The notes beneath the pieces were generated by a model. That model made no database searches and was not told the origin of the DNA. It saw nothing but the letters and a program-made list of their open reading frames with translations. The position numbers and the translations under genes are program-made. Below, piece by piece: positions 43,197 through 52,348 of a stretch of 64,000 bases of DNA. Numbering within the stretch: the first letter of the stretch is position 1; every line of letters begins with the position of its first letter. Origin of the DNA: an uncultured Bacteroides sp. GTDB taxonomy: Bacteria > Bacteroidota > Bacteroidia > Bacteroidales > Bacteroidaceae. The stretch covers positions 1-64,000 of the forward strand of contig CASGED010000059.1 of assembly GCA_949300425.1 (NCBI GenBank). The letters are read 5' to 3'.

Positions 43197-45440
43197 TTAA
43201 CTCACTAACTTGTGTACATCCGCGCTTTCGCCCACAATCCACACTACGTCGCCCTCCATGAAAGGCTCATGCGGGTCGGGGGCATGAAGGGTACCGTCTC
43301 CACGCTCCACTCCCACTATCAGACAATGATAATTCTCGCGGATGCCGGCGTCTTTCAACGTCTTGCCCAGGAAAGGCGACTGCCCGTCTATGCGGAACTG
43401 GCGCAACTGCATCTCACTCTTCTCCACCACATCCACGTCCAAGGCCGATGACTGCTCCATGTCCTTGCTGAATGCCGTCAGATCCTCATCGGTAGCTATC
43501 ACCTGTATCTTGTCTTGTGGAAACAGACGCATATCGGCACCGGGAATGTTGATACGCCTCCGCCCACGCAGGATGGAAACCACATGCACATTGTATTTAT
43601 TGCCGAATCTCAGCTCGCCCAACGTCCGGCCTGCCCAAGGGGACTCGGCGGGAAGCACATAATCCGTCAAGTGCAAGTCGCGCGAAAGCAAGCGTCCGGC
43701 ATACTCTGGCTTCTTCTCTCCCAAATACTCGGCACGCATCTCCCGATAATTCAAGTTTTGGAAGAAAGTGCGCTCTATCAGGATGGACTGCCGTTTCAAG
43801 CTCCGCGAAAGAATCATCAGCACAATCAACAACACCGCCACGCCAAACACCAAGCCGACCGACATGTCGAACAAGCCTCCGATAACAAACATCACAAACC
43901 CCACGCCCACCATCAGGCGTAAAATGACAGTAGCCGCCAAAGGAGCGCGGTTGGCCTGGTTCTCCTTCCACAAGGTGGTAAACTCCACCGAATGGTTCTT
44001 CTTTATCATGATGGCGCGCAGGAAAGGAGAGATGAACAACACGATGACCACCGCCGCCACCAACGAGCCCCATACGCCCGGCAACGCCTCGCAACACAAA
44101 GGCACCAAGAAACGGAAAGCCAAGGCGATAATGGCCACACTGACAACGGCATACACCAACGTAATGCGTACCAAGGAAATAATCAACCTGCGCCACAAGC
44201 TCTCATGGTTCATGGTGCGCGTGCCCGTGGCATAGCGGCACAAAAGGCTCTTCCACTTCTCCGGCAGGTGATTGTCCACAAACGTTGAAGCCGGATCGGC
44301 CAGGCGTATCATGTACGGAGTGAGGAATGTCGTAATGACAGATACCGCCACCACGATAGGATAAAGGAAATCGCTGGTAACATGAAGCGAGACGCCCAGC
44401 GAAGCAATGATGAACGCAAACTCGCCTATCTGCGTCAGGCTGAAGCCACATTGCATGGCCATCTTCAACGGCTGACCGGAAAGCAACACGCCCAACGTGC
44501 CGAAACAAGCCTGCCCCACAATAACGGCCAGGGTAATGACGAAGATGGGCAAGGCATACTCCACAATCATGGCTGGGTCCACCATCATACCCACCGACAC
44601 GAAGAACACCGCGCCGAACAGGTCCTTCACCGGCGTTATCAGACGCTCGATGGACTCAGCCTCGGCCGTCTCCGCCAGGATAGACCCCATGATGAACGCG
44701 CCGAATGCGGGCGAGAAACCCGTCTTGGACGCCAGCACCACCATGCCGAAGCACAAGCCCAACGCCACGATGAGTAACGTCTCCTTACTCATCAGCTTGC
44801 GACATCGCTTCAAGACACCCGGTATCAGGAAGATGCCCACCACGAACCACAGCACAAGAAAGAACACCAGCTTACCGATGCTCTCCGCCATCTCCATCCC
44901 TTCAAAGTTGTTGCTCACGGCCATAGTAGAAAGCATCACCATCAGGACAATGGCCAAAATGTCCTCCAGAATCAGGATGCTCATCACCAGACCCGCGAAC
45001 TGTTTCTTCTGCAAACCTAAGTCATCGAAAGCCTTATATATAATAGTGGTGGACGACATGGCTATCATGCCGCCCAAGAAAAGGCTGTCCATCCGGCTCC
45101 ATCCGAAGCCCGCGCCGACCGACACGCCCAACAGTATCATGCAGAAGATGACCGTACAGGCCGCAATGATGGCCGCGCCGCCCACCTTCGCTATCTTCTT
45201 CACGCTGAACTCCAGCCCCAAGGCGAAAAGCAGGAAGATGACGCCGATGTCCGCCCACGTCTGGATGCTGGCCGTATCTATCACCGAAGGCGTGTAGGCC
45301 ATGTGCGGGCTGGCCAGAAAACCCGCCACGACATACCCCAGAACCAACGGCTGCTTCAGTTTCTTGAAGAGCAACGTCATCAAGCCGGCGCATATCAGTA
45401 TCAGCGCCAAATCACTTATCAAAGGAGCCAAATGTGACAT
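43197..45440 (-). CDS. CPA2/KefB-type cation:proton antiporter with C-terminal TrkA-C domains
   Basis: A 747-residue inner-membrane protein. The N-terminal two thirds form the monovalent cation:proton antiporter domain (KLKQPLVLGYVVAGFLASPH, VIFLLFALGLEFSVKKIAKVGG, GFSPAFGAFIMGSILAET). A second hydrophobic block (about 430-560) follows, then two TrkA-C-like regulatory modules (for example LFPQDKIQVIATDEDL and FRIDGQSPFLGKTLKDAG to EGDVVWIVGESADV). It probably exchanges K+ or Na+ for protons. No full TrkA-N nucleotide-binding domain was seen. I start it at the ATG at 45440, where the first membrane helix begins shortly after. Confidence 0.9.
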   Translation of the reverse strand: MSHLAPLISDLALILICAGLMTLLFKKLKQPLVLGYVVAGFLASPHMAYTPSVIDTASIQTWADIGVIFLLFALGLEFSVKKIAKVGGAAIIAACTVIFCMILLGVSVGAGFGWSRMDSLFLGGMIAMSSTTIIYKAFDDLGLQKKQFAGLVMSILILEDILAIVLMVMLSTMAVSNNFEGMEMAESIGKLVFFLVLWFVVGIFLIPGVLKRCRKLMSKETLLIVALGLCFGMVVLASKTGFSPAFGAFIMGSILAETAEAESIERLITPVKDLFGAVFFVSVGMMVDPAMIVEYALPIFVITLAVIVGQACFGTLGVLLSGQPLKMAMQCGFSLTQIGEFAFIIASLGVSLHVTSDFLYPIVVAVSVITTFLTPYMIRLADPASTFVDNHLPEKWKSLLCRYATGTRTMNHESLWRRLIISLVRITLVYAVVSVAIIALAFRFLVPLCCEALPGVWGSLVAAVVIVLFISPFLRAIMIKKNHSVEFTTLWKENQANRAPLAATVILRLMVGVGFVMFVIGGLFDMSVGLVFGVAVLLIVLMILSRSLKRQSILIERTFFQNLNYREMRAEYLGEKKPEYAGRLLSRDLHLTDYVLPAESPWAGRTLGELRFGNKYNVHVVSILRGRRRINIPGADMRLFPQDKIQVIATDEDLTAFSKDMEQSSALDVDVVEKSEMQLRQFRIDGQSPFLGKTLKDAGIRENYHCLIVGVERGDGTLHAPDPHEPFMEGDVVWIVGESADVHKLVS

Positions 45441-45498
45441 AATAAACGAATGGAATCTGTTTCGGTTGACAAAATTAGACATTTAAACTGAAAAACGC

Positions 45499-45506
45499 TA
45501 CCTTTG
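45499..45506 (+). promoter_or_regulatory. -7 box of the methyltransferase gene
   Basis: TACCTTTG matches TAnnTTTG and lies 33 bases before the ATG at 45539. The -33 region has no exact TTTG. Confidence 0.5.
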
Positions 45507-45538
45507 TCCGAAAGAAACGAATAAAAAAAGACACACTT

Positions 45539-46354
45539 ATGCCCGTTATCGAAATCAATACCCTCTCCCACCCCGGTGTGGAGGTGTTCAGCACCCTCAC
45601 CGAAGCCCAGCTCCGCAACCGTTTAGAGCCGGACAAAGGCGTGTTCATAGCCGAAAGCCCCAAGGTCATCCGCGTGGCGCTGGACGCCGGATACGAGCCT
45701 TTGGCCTTGCTTTGCGAGCGCAGGCACATTGAGGGAGATGCCGCCGACATCATCCGGCGCCATACTGACCTTCCCGTCTACACGGGCGAGCGTGAACTCT
45801 TGGCCCATCTGACGGGCTACGTCCTGACCCGTGGCGTGCTTTGCGCCATGCGCCGCCCCGTCGAACGGAGTGTAGAGGAAGTCTGCCAAGGAGCAAGGCG
45901 CATCGTGGTCATAGACGGTGTGGTGGACACGACCAACATCGGCGCCATTTTCCGCTCGGCGGCCGCCTTGGGCATGGATGCCGTCTTGCTCACCCGCAAC
46001 TCGTGCGACCCGCTCAACCGGCGTGCCGTGCGCGTGTCCATGGGTTCGGTATTCTTAATTCCCTGGACGTGGCTGGACGCTCCCCTCTTCCACCTGCACG
46101 ACCTCGGTTTCCGTACCGCCGCCATGGCCCTGACCGACCAATCCATTCCCTTGGACGCCCCTGTCCTGAAAACCGAGCCACGCCTCGCCCTCATCATGGG
46201 TACAGAAGGCGACGGCCTGCCCAGCGAAACCATTCAGAAGGCCGACTATGTAGTACGCATCCCTATGGCGCACGGTGTGGACTCGCTCAACGTAGCCGCG
46301 GCATCCGCCGTAGCGTTTTGGGAGCTGCGCAATCCCTCGCAAAGCTTTCCTTAA
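45539..46354 (+). CDS. TrmH/SpoU family RNA 2'-O-methyltransferase
   Basis: A 271-residue protein with a short N-terminal substrate-binding domain (DKGVFIAESPKVIRVAL) and the knotted SPOUT catalytic domain: motif 1 DTTNIGAIFRSAAALG, motif 2 LALIMGTEGDGLP and motif 3 VRIPMAHGVDSLNVAAASAV. It methylates ribose in tRNA or rRNA; the exact site cannot be told. The last codons overlap a 22-bp repeat array that runs past the stop. Confidence 0.9.
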   Translation: MPVIEINTLSHPGVEVFSTLTEAQLRNRLEPDKGVFIAESPKVIRVALDAGYEPLALLCERRHIEGDAADIIRRHTDLPVYTGERELLAHLTGYVLTRGVLCAMRRPVERSVEEVCQGARRIVVIDGVVDTTNIGAIFRSAAALGMDAVLLTRNSCDPLNRRAVRVSMGSVFLIPWTWLDAPLFHLHDLGFRTAAMALTDQSIPLDAPVLKTEPRLALIMGTEGDGLPSETIQKADYVVRIPMAHGVDSLNVAAASAVAFWELRNPSQSFP

Positions 46355-46388
46355 TGTTTGGCAAAGAGAAGGGTAATGTTTCGCGAAG
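46339..46388. repeat. 22-bp repeat overlapping the methyltransferase gene end
   Basis: GCAAAG, GCAAAG and GCGAAG begin at 46339, 46361 and 46383, and TAATGTTT at 46352 and 46374, all at 22-base pitch. The first unit lies inside the coding region and encodes part of the C-terminus (PSQSFP). Confidence 0.75.
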
Positions 46389-46454
46389 TCTATAACTCAT
46401 CTTAACGCAGAAGGAAAAGCGCTCGCTTTTATAGCGAACTTAAAAGAATAATTG

Positions 46455-46462
46455 TATCTTTG
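46455..46462 (+). promoter_or_regulatory. -7 box upstream of the putative porin gene
   Basis: TATCTTTG matches TAnnTTTG but lies only 11 bases before the ATG at 46473, implying an almost leaderless transcript. Confidence 0.4.
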
Positions 46463-46472
46463 CCCCCTGATT

Positions 46473-48575
46473 ATGAAACGGATCCTACTTACATATATAT
46501 TTATGCTGGCAGCGGGGTGGATGTGCGTGCAGGCGCAAATCAATCAGATGACAACCCTGCGCGACCAATACGGCAATCAAATTGACCCGTCTACGCAACC
46601 GGATAATCTGCAAGATTCTACCGGAGTGGAGATAGAGAGCCTTCCGCCCAAACTCTACATGTGGCAACTGGAAGAGCAATTGGGCGAACGTACCATCATC
46701 CCGGCGGATACGGCCAACCTGAACTTCCAGAATACCAATCTGGTAGAGGGTATGTACGGGCACTACAACTACACGGGCAACCTGGGAGCGCCCCGCCAGT
46801 CGCGCCTGTTCTTCGAACGACAGAGCAAGGCGCATACGTTGTTCCTTGAACCCATGTCGAGCTTCTACTTCACGCCGGGTGACTTTAAGTTCACCAACAG
46901 CAACGTGCCCTACACCAATCTGACTTACTACAAGGCGGGCAACAAGCTCAACGGCGAGGAGCGCTTCAAGTCCTACTTCTCCGTCAATGCCAACAAGCGC
47001 TTGGCCTTCGGCTTCAATATCGATTACCTGTACGGACGCGGTTACTACCAAAACCAAGCCACTTCTCATTTCAACGCGGGAATCTTCGCCAGCTACATCG
47101 GCGAGAAGTACCAGATGCAGGCCATGTACAACAATTTCTTTATGAAGATGAACGAAAACGGCGGTATCACGGACGATCAATACATCACCCGACCGGAGAA
47201 CATGGCACAAGGAGGACATACATTCGACGCCAACAGCATCCCCGTCAATTTAGACCAGACCGCCAACCGTAACCATGACTTCTATGTCTATCTGACACAC
47301 CGTTATCGGATGGGCTTCACCCGCGAAACGGTGAAACTGGAAGAAAGGAAAGACGGAAATATTCCCCTCAAGACGGAAAATGACAGCACTTCCACCGTCC
47401 CCATGGACACCATCGTGACGGAAGAATATGTACCCGTGACAAGCATCATCCATACGTTCAAGATAGAACGCTCCAGACGCAACTTCCGCTCAGGAGCCGA
47501 ACCTACGGGTGAAAGTTCACCCTATGAGAACACCTATCTGCAGGAAGGATTCAGCAGGGACAGCACCGTGGCGGTGAGCATCAAAAATACCCTCGGCATC
47601 GCCCTGCTCGAAGGATTCAACAAATACGCCAAAGCCGGACTGACGGCCTACGTGTCACACAAGATGAGCAAATATACATTGATGAACGTAGACACTACGC
47701 TGGCCCAACGCCCTTCCCTCAACTATACGGAACATGAAGTATTCGTGGGAGGCGAACTGGCCAAGCGGCAAGGCACCTTGCTCCACTATCGCGTAAACGG
47801 AGAAGTGGGACTGGCAGGAAAAGCCATCGGACAGTTCCGCGTCAACGGAGACATGGACTTGAACTTCCGCCTCGGCAAGGACACCGTCAACTTCTTTGCC
47901 CGAGGCTATGTCAGCAATACGCTGCCTACGTTCTACATGCGACACTACCACTCCAACCACTATTCGTGGGACGATGACATGAGCAAGGAGTTCCGCACGC
48001 GGGTAGAAGGCGAACTGAACATCGACCGTTGGCGCACTAACCTGAAAGCGGGCATGGAGAACATCAAGAATTACACGTACTTCAATAGCAAAGGGCTTCC
48101 CCAGCAGCATAGCGGGAACATCCAGGTGTTATCCGCCGTATTGCGTCAGGACTTCAAGTTAGGAGTCCTGCATTTGGACAATGAGGTGGCTTGGCAGAAA
48201 TCGAGCAACGAGTCGGTATTGCCTTTGCCAGACTTCTCGTTATACCATAATTTATATCTATTGGGGAAATTGTTCAAGAAGGTGCTTACCGTACAGTTGG
48301 GTGCTGATGTGCGCTACTTTACCAAGTATTATGCGCCCGCCTATCAGCCTGCCCTCCAGCAGTTCCAACTACAGCCTGAAGAAAACCGGGTGGAACTGGG
48401 CGGATACCCGATAGTCAACGTCTATGCCAACCTGCACTTGAAGCGTACCCGCATCTTTGTCATGATGTATCACGTCAACGCGGGTATGGGCAACCGGAAT
48501 TCGTTCCTTGTCCCGCACCATCCTATCAACTCACGCTTGCTGAAGATTGGAGTCTCCTGGAACTTCTACGATTAA
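46473..48575 (+). CDS. Putative outer-membrane porin (Bacteroidetes beta-barrel family)
   Basis: A 700-residue protein with a signal peptide (LLTYIFMLAAGWMCVQA) and a long series of amphipathic strands rich in aromatic residues (SFYFTPGDFKFTNSNVPYTN, YFSVNANKRLAFGFNIDYLY), ending in VSWNFYD with terminal aromatic residues as in outer-membrane barrels. It matches the family annotated as putative porin in Bacteroidetes. I start it at the ATG at 46473 rather than a TTG seven codons upstream. It is followed by a solute-binding protein gene after 28 bases, perhaps in one operon. Confidence 0.85.
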   Translation: MKRILLTYIFMLAAGWMCVQAQINQMTTLRDQYGNQIDPSTQPDNLQDSTGVEIESLPPKLYMWQLEEQLGERTIIPADTANLNFQNTNLVEGMYGHYNYTGNLGAPRQSRLFFERQSKAHTLFLEPMSSFYFTPGDFKFTNSNVPYTNLTYYKAGNKLNGEERFKSYFSVNANKRLAFGFNIDYLYGRGYYQNQATSHFNAGIFASYIGEKYQMQAMYNNFFMKMNENGGITDDQYITRPENMAQGGHTFDANSIPVNLDQTANRNHDFYVYLTHRYRMGFTRETVKLEERKDGNIPLKTENDSTSTVPMDTIVTEEYVPVTSIIHTFKIERSRRNFRSGAEPTGESSPYENTYLQEGFSRDSTVAVSIKNTLGIALLEGFNKYAKAGLTAYVSHKMSKYTLMNVDTTLAQRPSLNYTEHEVFVGGELAKRQGTLLHYRVNGEVGLAGKAIGQFRVNGDMDLNFRLGKDTVNFFARGYVSNTLPTFYMRHYHSNHYSWDDDMSKEFRTRVEGELNIDRWRTNLKAGMENIKNYTYFNSKGLPQQHSGNIQVLSAVLRQDFKLGVLHLDNEVAWQKSSNESVLPLPDFSLYHNLYLLGKLFKKVLTVQLGADVRYFTKYYAPAYQPALQQFQLQPEENRVELGGYPIVNVYANLHLKRTRIFVMMYHVNAGMGNRNSFLVPHHPINSRLLKIGVSWNFYD

Positions 48576-48603
48576 CCGGGCATTCGCCTCTATATACCTT
48601 TAT

Positions 48604-49449
48604 ATGATGCCAGACAAAAAACACTTACGAATCGGGATATATGCAGGCATCGCTCTTTTAGCGATGGTGTTGCTCATCCTCCTTGTTCCCCGCAAAGTTC
48701 CGACGCCTCAACCCGTCCCTCCCCGGTATGACTATGACGACATTGCCGCCAAAGGCATACTACGTGCCGCATTGGAATACAATTCCATCAGTATGTTTAT
48801 AGACGGAGATACGTTGTCTGGATTCGATTATGAACTGATTGAAGCCTTTGCCCACGACCACGGTCTGCAAGTAGCCATCATGCCTGAGATGAGTTTCGAC
48901 AAACGCCTGGAAGGACTTGCCTCCGGAACGTTCGATGTCATAGCGAACGAAATCCCCAGCATCAGCCCGCTCAAAGACTCGTTGCTGCTCACCACGCCCA
49001 TCGTACTGAAAAAAGAAGTGCTGGTGCAGCGTAAAGCGACTTCCCCCACCGACTCCCTCTTTATCAAAAGTCACCTCTCATTGGCCAAACGAACCCTACA
49101 TGTCGTAAAAGGTTCACCCGCCATCCTGCGCATCCACAACTTAGGAGACGAAATTGCCGATACCATCTACATCAATGAAGTGGAAAAATACGGTCCGGAA
49201 CAACTGATAGCCATGGTGGCACACGGCGACATTGACTATGCCGTATGTGATGAAGGCATTGCCCGTGCAGCCGCTGACAGTATGCCACAGATAGACATTT
49301 CGACCGACATCAGTTTCACCCAGTTCTACTCATGGGCCGTCAACAAACATTCGCCTGTACTCCTTGACAGCCTGAATGCTTGGCTCGAACGTTTCAAGCA
49401 GAGCAAAGACTACGAGGAGATATACCGGCGATACTACGGGGGGAAATAG
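48604..49449 (+). CDS. Membrane-anchored family 3 solute-binding protein (MltF N-domain-like)
   Basis: A 281-residue protein with one N-terminal membrane helix (IGIYAGIALLAMVLLILLV) and a single SBP-bac-3 domain (GFDYELIEAFAHDHGLQVAI, GTFDVIANEIPS, DYAVCDEGIARAAA). It resembles the N-terminal regulatory domain of the lytic transglycosylase MltF but lacks the C-terminal lysozyme-like domain. No ABC permease is nearby. It may sense amino acids or muropeptides; this is inference. ATGs at 48604 and 48607 are both possible. Confidence 0.82.
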   Translation: MMPDKKHLRIGIYAGIALLAMVLLILLVPRKVPTPQPVPPRYDYDDIAAKGILRAALEYNSISMFIDGDTLSGFDYELIEAFAHDHGLQVAIMPEMSFDKRLEGLASGTFDVIANEIPSISPLKDSLLLTTPIVLKKEVLVQRKATSPTDSLFIKSHLSLAKRTLHVVKGSPAILRIHNLGDEIADTIYINEVEKYGPEQLIAMVAHGDIDYAVCDEGIARAAADSMPQIDISTDISFTQFYSWAVNKHSPVLLDSLNAWLERFKQSKDYEEIYRRYYGGK

Positions 49450-49554
49450 GCATTCACGTTTTTTACGTTTGCAAAGGAAATTGTAAACCGATAAAACCAC
49501 TCCTCCCAAAGTTCGTCCATCCCCCCACAGGAACCCGTTTCAACAAGGATGTCA

Positions 49555-49634
49555 GAAGGTTAGAAACACTCAGCCTGAATGTTTCTAACCTTCCCCCTTT
49601 AGGTTACTAACATTCGCCCTCCATGTTAGTAGCC
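49555..49634. repeat. 22-bp periodic repeat with inverted copy (GTTAGAAACA family)
   Basis: GTTAGAAACA begins at 49559, GTTACTAACA at 49603 and GTTAGTAGCC at 49625. The slot between the first two is filled by the inverted copy TGTTTCTAAC at 49580. The 14-mer GAAGGTTAGAAACA (49555-49568) pairs perfectly with 49580-49593, a likely terminator stem. Words match the array at 8322-8402. Confidence 0.85.
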
Positions 49635-49773
49635 ATCCTATGAAGGATCCAAGGGATTCCCCCAGTTTTGTAAACATATAAAACATCTGCTTATTTGACA
49701 ATACATACTCTGCGCAATATAAGTCCGTGTATTTTGTCAAATGGCAACAACCTAATAAAAGAACATAACAAAT

Positions 49774-49796
49774 GAGAAATTAGCGCGCGCAAGTGC
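49774..49796. repeat. Dispersed 23-base motif with TTAGCGCGCG core, copy 2
   Basis: GAGAAATTAGCGCGCGCAAGTGC lies two bases from the nadE stop codon. It differs from the copy at 41483-41505 at four positions. Confidence 0.6.
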
Positions 49797-49797
49797 C

Positions 49798-51723
49798 TTA
49801 TAAATCCTCTATATCCCTCAACCAAGCCTCCGACGAAGCATCGCTGGGCATGCGCCAATCACCGCGCGGACTGAGCGAAACACTGCCCACCTTAGGACCA
49901 TCGGGCAAGCAAGAGCGCTTGAACTGCTGGTTGAAGAAACGACGGAAGAACGTCTGAAGCCACTTCTTTATAGTCTCTTCAGTGTACATGCCCTTAAAGG
50001 TGCGCACCGCCAAATAGTAAATTTTGGCCGGCCGGAAACCGCATCGCAAGAAATAGTAAAGGAAGAAATCGTGCAATTCATAAGGTCCCACCAAATCCTC
50101 CGTTATCTGACTAATCTTCCCCTGCTCATCGGCCGGTATCAGTTCGGGACTGATCGGGGTATCCACGATGTCGAGCAACGTCATTCGGGAAGCCACGTCC
50201 ATATCCTGCCCGGCAACCCACTTCACCAAATATTTCACCAACGTCTTAGGCACACTGGCATTGACCCCATACATGGACATATGGTCGCCATTGTACGTTG
50301 CCCACCCTAAAGCCAGCTCCGAAAGGTCACCCGTACCTATCACTATGCCGCCCGTCTGGTTGGCAATATCCATCAATATCTGCGTCCGCTCGCGAGCCTG
50401 CGAGTTTTCATAAACCACATCGTGCACCAATATATCATGATCTATATCCTTAAAGTGTTGGATGCAGGCATCTTTGATGCTGACCTCACGCACCGTCACA
50501 CCCAAGCTTTGCATTAGGTTCACGGCGTTGTCATGCGTACGGTCGGTAGTACCAAATCCTGGCATGGTAACGCCGATGATGCCTTTGCGGGACAAACCCA
50601 ACTTATCGAACGTCTTGACACATACCAGCAAAGCCAACGTCGAGTCAAGTCCTCCCGATATACCCACTACGGCACTTTGCGCATGTGCATGCACCAATCG
50701 TTGGGCCAATCCCGATGTCTGAATAGAAAATATCTCTTCGCAACGCTCATCCAATGTCGGTCCTTGGGGAACAAAAGGATGGGCATCATAAGTACGCGAC
50801 AGATTTAATTCTTTCGGATTAACAAATTCTGTCGACACGTGAACGGCTTCTTCCGTCAGCAGATTCTTCTTGCAAGCCGCAAACGTAGTATTCACCCGAC
50901 GCTCGGCACGCAAGTATTCCACGTCTATCTCGCTAATCACGACCTGTTCTTCCAGCAAAAAGCGTTTGCTGGCAGCTAACAACGTACCGTTTTCATATAT
51001 CAGCCCATTGCCCCCAAAAACCACATCCGTAGTAGACTCGCCAAAACCGCACGAACTGAACACATAGCCTGCCAAGCAACGCGCCGACTGCTGGCTGAGG
51101 AGCGAACGCAGGTAAGCATGTTTGCCAATCCCTTCGTTATCGGCCGAAAGGTTGAAGATTATCTCCGCCCCTTGAAGCACCAATGATGAACTAGGAGGCA
51201 CCGTCGCCCATACATCCTCGCACAGCTCTATGCCGAAAGTAGTATCCGATGTGTCAAACAGCAAGTTACATCCCATAGGAACCACTTGCCCGCACAAACG
51301 AACCGTAGAAACCTTCAGACCGGCTCCCGAGGTAAACCAACGCATCTCGTAAAACTCCTTATAGTTAGGCAGGTAGGTCTTGGGCACTACCCCTAACACT
51401 TTCCCTTTTTGGATGACAACCGCCGCATTGAGCAAACCTCCGTCCAAAGGTATCGGCATACCCAAGATGGAAATGATGTCCAGTTGACGGGTAGTGTTAA
51501 GTACCTGTATCAAACCCATCTCCGCCTCCTCCAGCAAATACTGTTGGGAGAACAAATCGCCACACGTATAACCCGTAAGGCACAATTCTGGAAAGACAAT
51601 AATCTGTACGCCCTTGCCGTCTGCTATAATAATCTCTTTTTCTATCTGTCCGGCATTGAATTTGCTATCCGCAATGCGGACACGAGGCACTGCCGCCGCT
51701 ACTTTTACATATCCGTAATTCAT
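49798..51723 (-). CDS. nadE: Glutamine-dependent NAD+ synthetase
   Basis: The enzyme makes NAD+ from nicotinic acid adenine dinucleotide, ATP and glutamine. The 641-residue protein has an N-terminal nitrilase-type glutaminase with Glu in IVFPELCLTGYTCGD, Lys in VPKTYLPNYKEFYE and Cys in FGIELCEDVW, and a C-terminal synthetase with the P-loop VVGISGGLDSTLALL and GTGDLSELALGWATYNGDHM. I start it at 51723 (MNYGYVKVAAAVPRV), which gives the standard N-terminus; a start at 51747 would add eight residues. Confidence 0.95.
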   Translation of the reverse strand: MNYGYVKVAAAVPRVRIADSKFNAGQIEKEIIIADGKGVQIIVFPELCLTGYTCGDLFSQQYLLEEAEMGLIQVLNTTRQLDIISILGMPIPLDGGLLNAAVVIQKGKVLGVVPKTYLPNYKEFYEMRWFTSGAGLKVSTVRLCGQVVPMGCNLLFDTSDTTFGIELCEDVWATVPPSSSLVLQGAEIIFNLSADNEGIGKHAYLRSLLSQQSARCLAGYVFSSCGFGESTTDVVFGGNGLIYENGTLLAASKRFLLEEQVVISEIDVEYLRAERRVNTTFAACKKNLLTEEAVHVSTEFVNPKELNLSRTYDAHPFVPQGPTLDERCEEIFSIQTSGLAQRLVHAHAQSAVVGISGGLDSTLALLVCVKTFDKLGLSRKGIIGVTMPGFGTTDRTHDNAVNLMQSLGVTVREVSIKDACIQHFKDIDHDILVHDVVYENSQARERTQILMDIANQTGGIVIGTGDLSELALGWATYNGDHMSMYGVNASVPKTLVKYLVKWVAGQDMDVASRMTLLDIVDTPISPELIPADEQGKISQITEDLVGPYELHDFFLYYFLRCGFRPAKIYYLAVRTFKGMYTEETIKKWLQTFFRRFFNQQFKRSCLPDGPKVGSVSLSPRGDWRMPSDASSEAWLRDIEDL

Positions 51724-51794
51724 AAAACCAAGATTTAACAGCCACAAAAATAAGTCAATTTATCTACACGGCAACATTTTTTCTTCAAAAAACC

Positions 51795-51825
51795 TTTGGT
51801 AATCCAAAATAAGTTCTTACCTTTG
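51795..51825 (+). promoter_or_regulatory. Promoter of the PerR-like/rubrerythrin genes
   Basis: TTTG at 51795-51798, 19 bases, then TACCTTTG at 51818-51825, an exact consensus match, 48 bases before the regulator ATG. Confidence 0.8.
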
Positions 51826-51872
51826 CCATGAAAATAAAAATGTAACCATTACAAGTTTGTATTATTCATATT

Positions 51873-52292
51873 ATGGATGTAGTAGAAAGATTGCAAAACC
51901 ATCACATCAAGCCGTCAGTGCAACGGATGTCTATCATGCGATATTTGATGGAGCACCTTACACATCCTACCGTAGATGAGATCTATACGTCTTTGTCTCC
52001 CGAAATGCCTACACTGTCCAAGACGACCGTGTACAACACGCTGAAGCTGTTGAGCGAACACGGAGCCATACAGACACTGACCATTGACGAACGCAACACT
52101 TGTTACGATGCGGACACTAGTCCCCATGCGCACTTCCTGTGTAAGCGGTGCGGCAGGATATATGACTTGCCACACGGTGAAACCAAGAAAGATGTGGAGA
52201 CTTGGGAGATGAACGGACACAATGTGCAAGAGATTCATTTCTATTACAAAGGCATCTGCAAAAATTGCCAAAAAGAAGAGACACCGAAATAA
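51873..52292 (+). CDS. Fur family transcriptional regulator, PerR-like
   Basis: A 139-residue metal-dependent regulator. The winged helix includes THPTVDEIYTSLSP and TLSKTTVYNTLKLLSEHGAI. The metal region has SPHAHFLCKRCGRIYDLP with a CxxC zinc pair, and a second pair near the C-terminus (CKNCQK). The gene directly upstream of a rubrerythrin, 56 bases apart on the same strand, suggests peroxide sensing (PerR) rather than iron or zinc uptake control. Confidence 0.88.
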   Translation: MDVVERLQNHHIKPSVQRMSIMRYLMEHLTHPTVDEIYTSLSPEMPTLSKTTVYNTLKLLSEHGAIQTLTIDERNTCYDADTSPHAHFLCKRCGRIYDLPHGETKKDVETWEMNGHNVQEIHFYYKGICKNCQKEETPK

Positions 52293-52348
52293 GAAATTAT
52301 CATAGAGATTAATTAATAACTGATTCATTCACTAAAAATTTGAACAAA

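Larger units (their letters stand above)
49450..49797. other. Gene-free stretch of 348 bases between convergent genes
   Basis: Holds the 22-bp repeat with a 14-bp hairpin (49555-49634) and the second copy of the TTAGCGCGCG motif (49774-49796). I see no gene on either strand. Confidence 0.7.
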
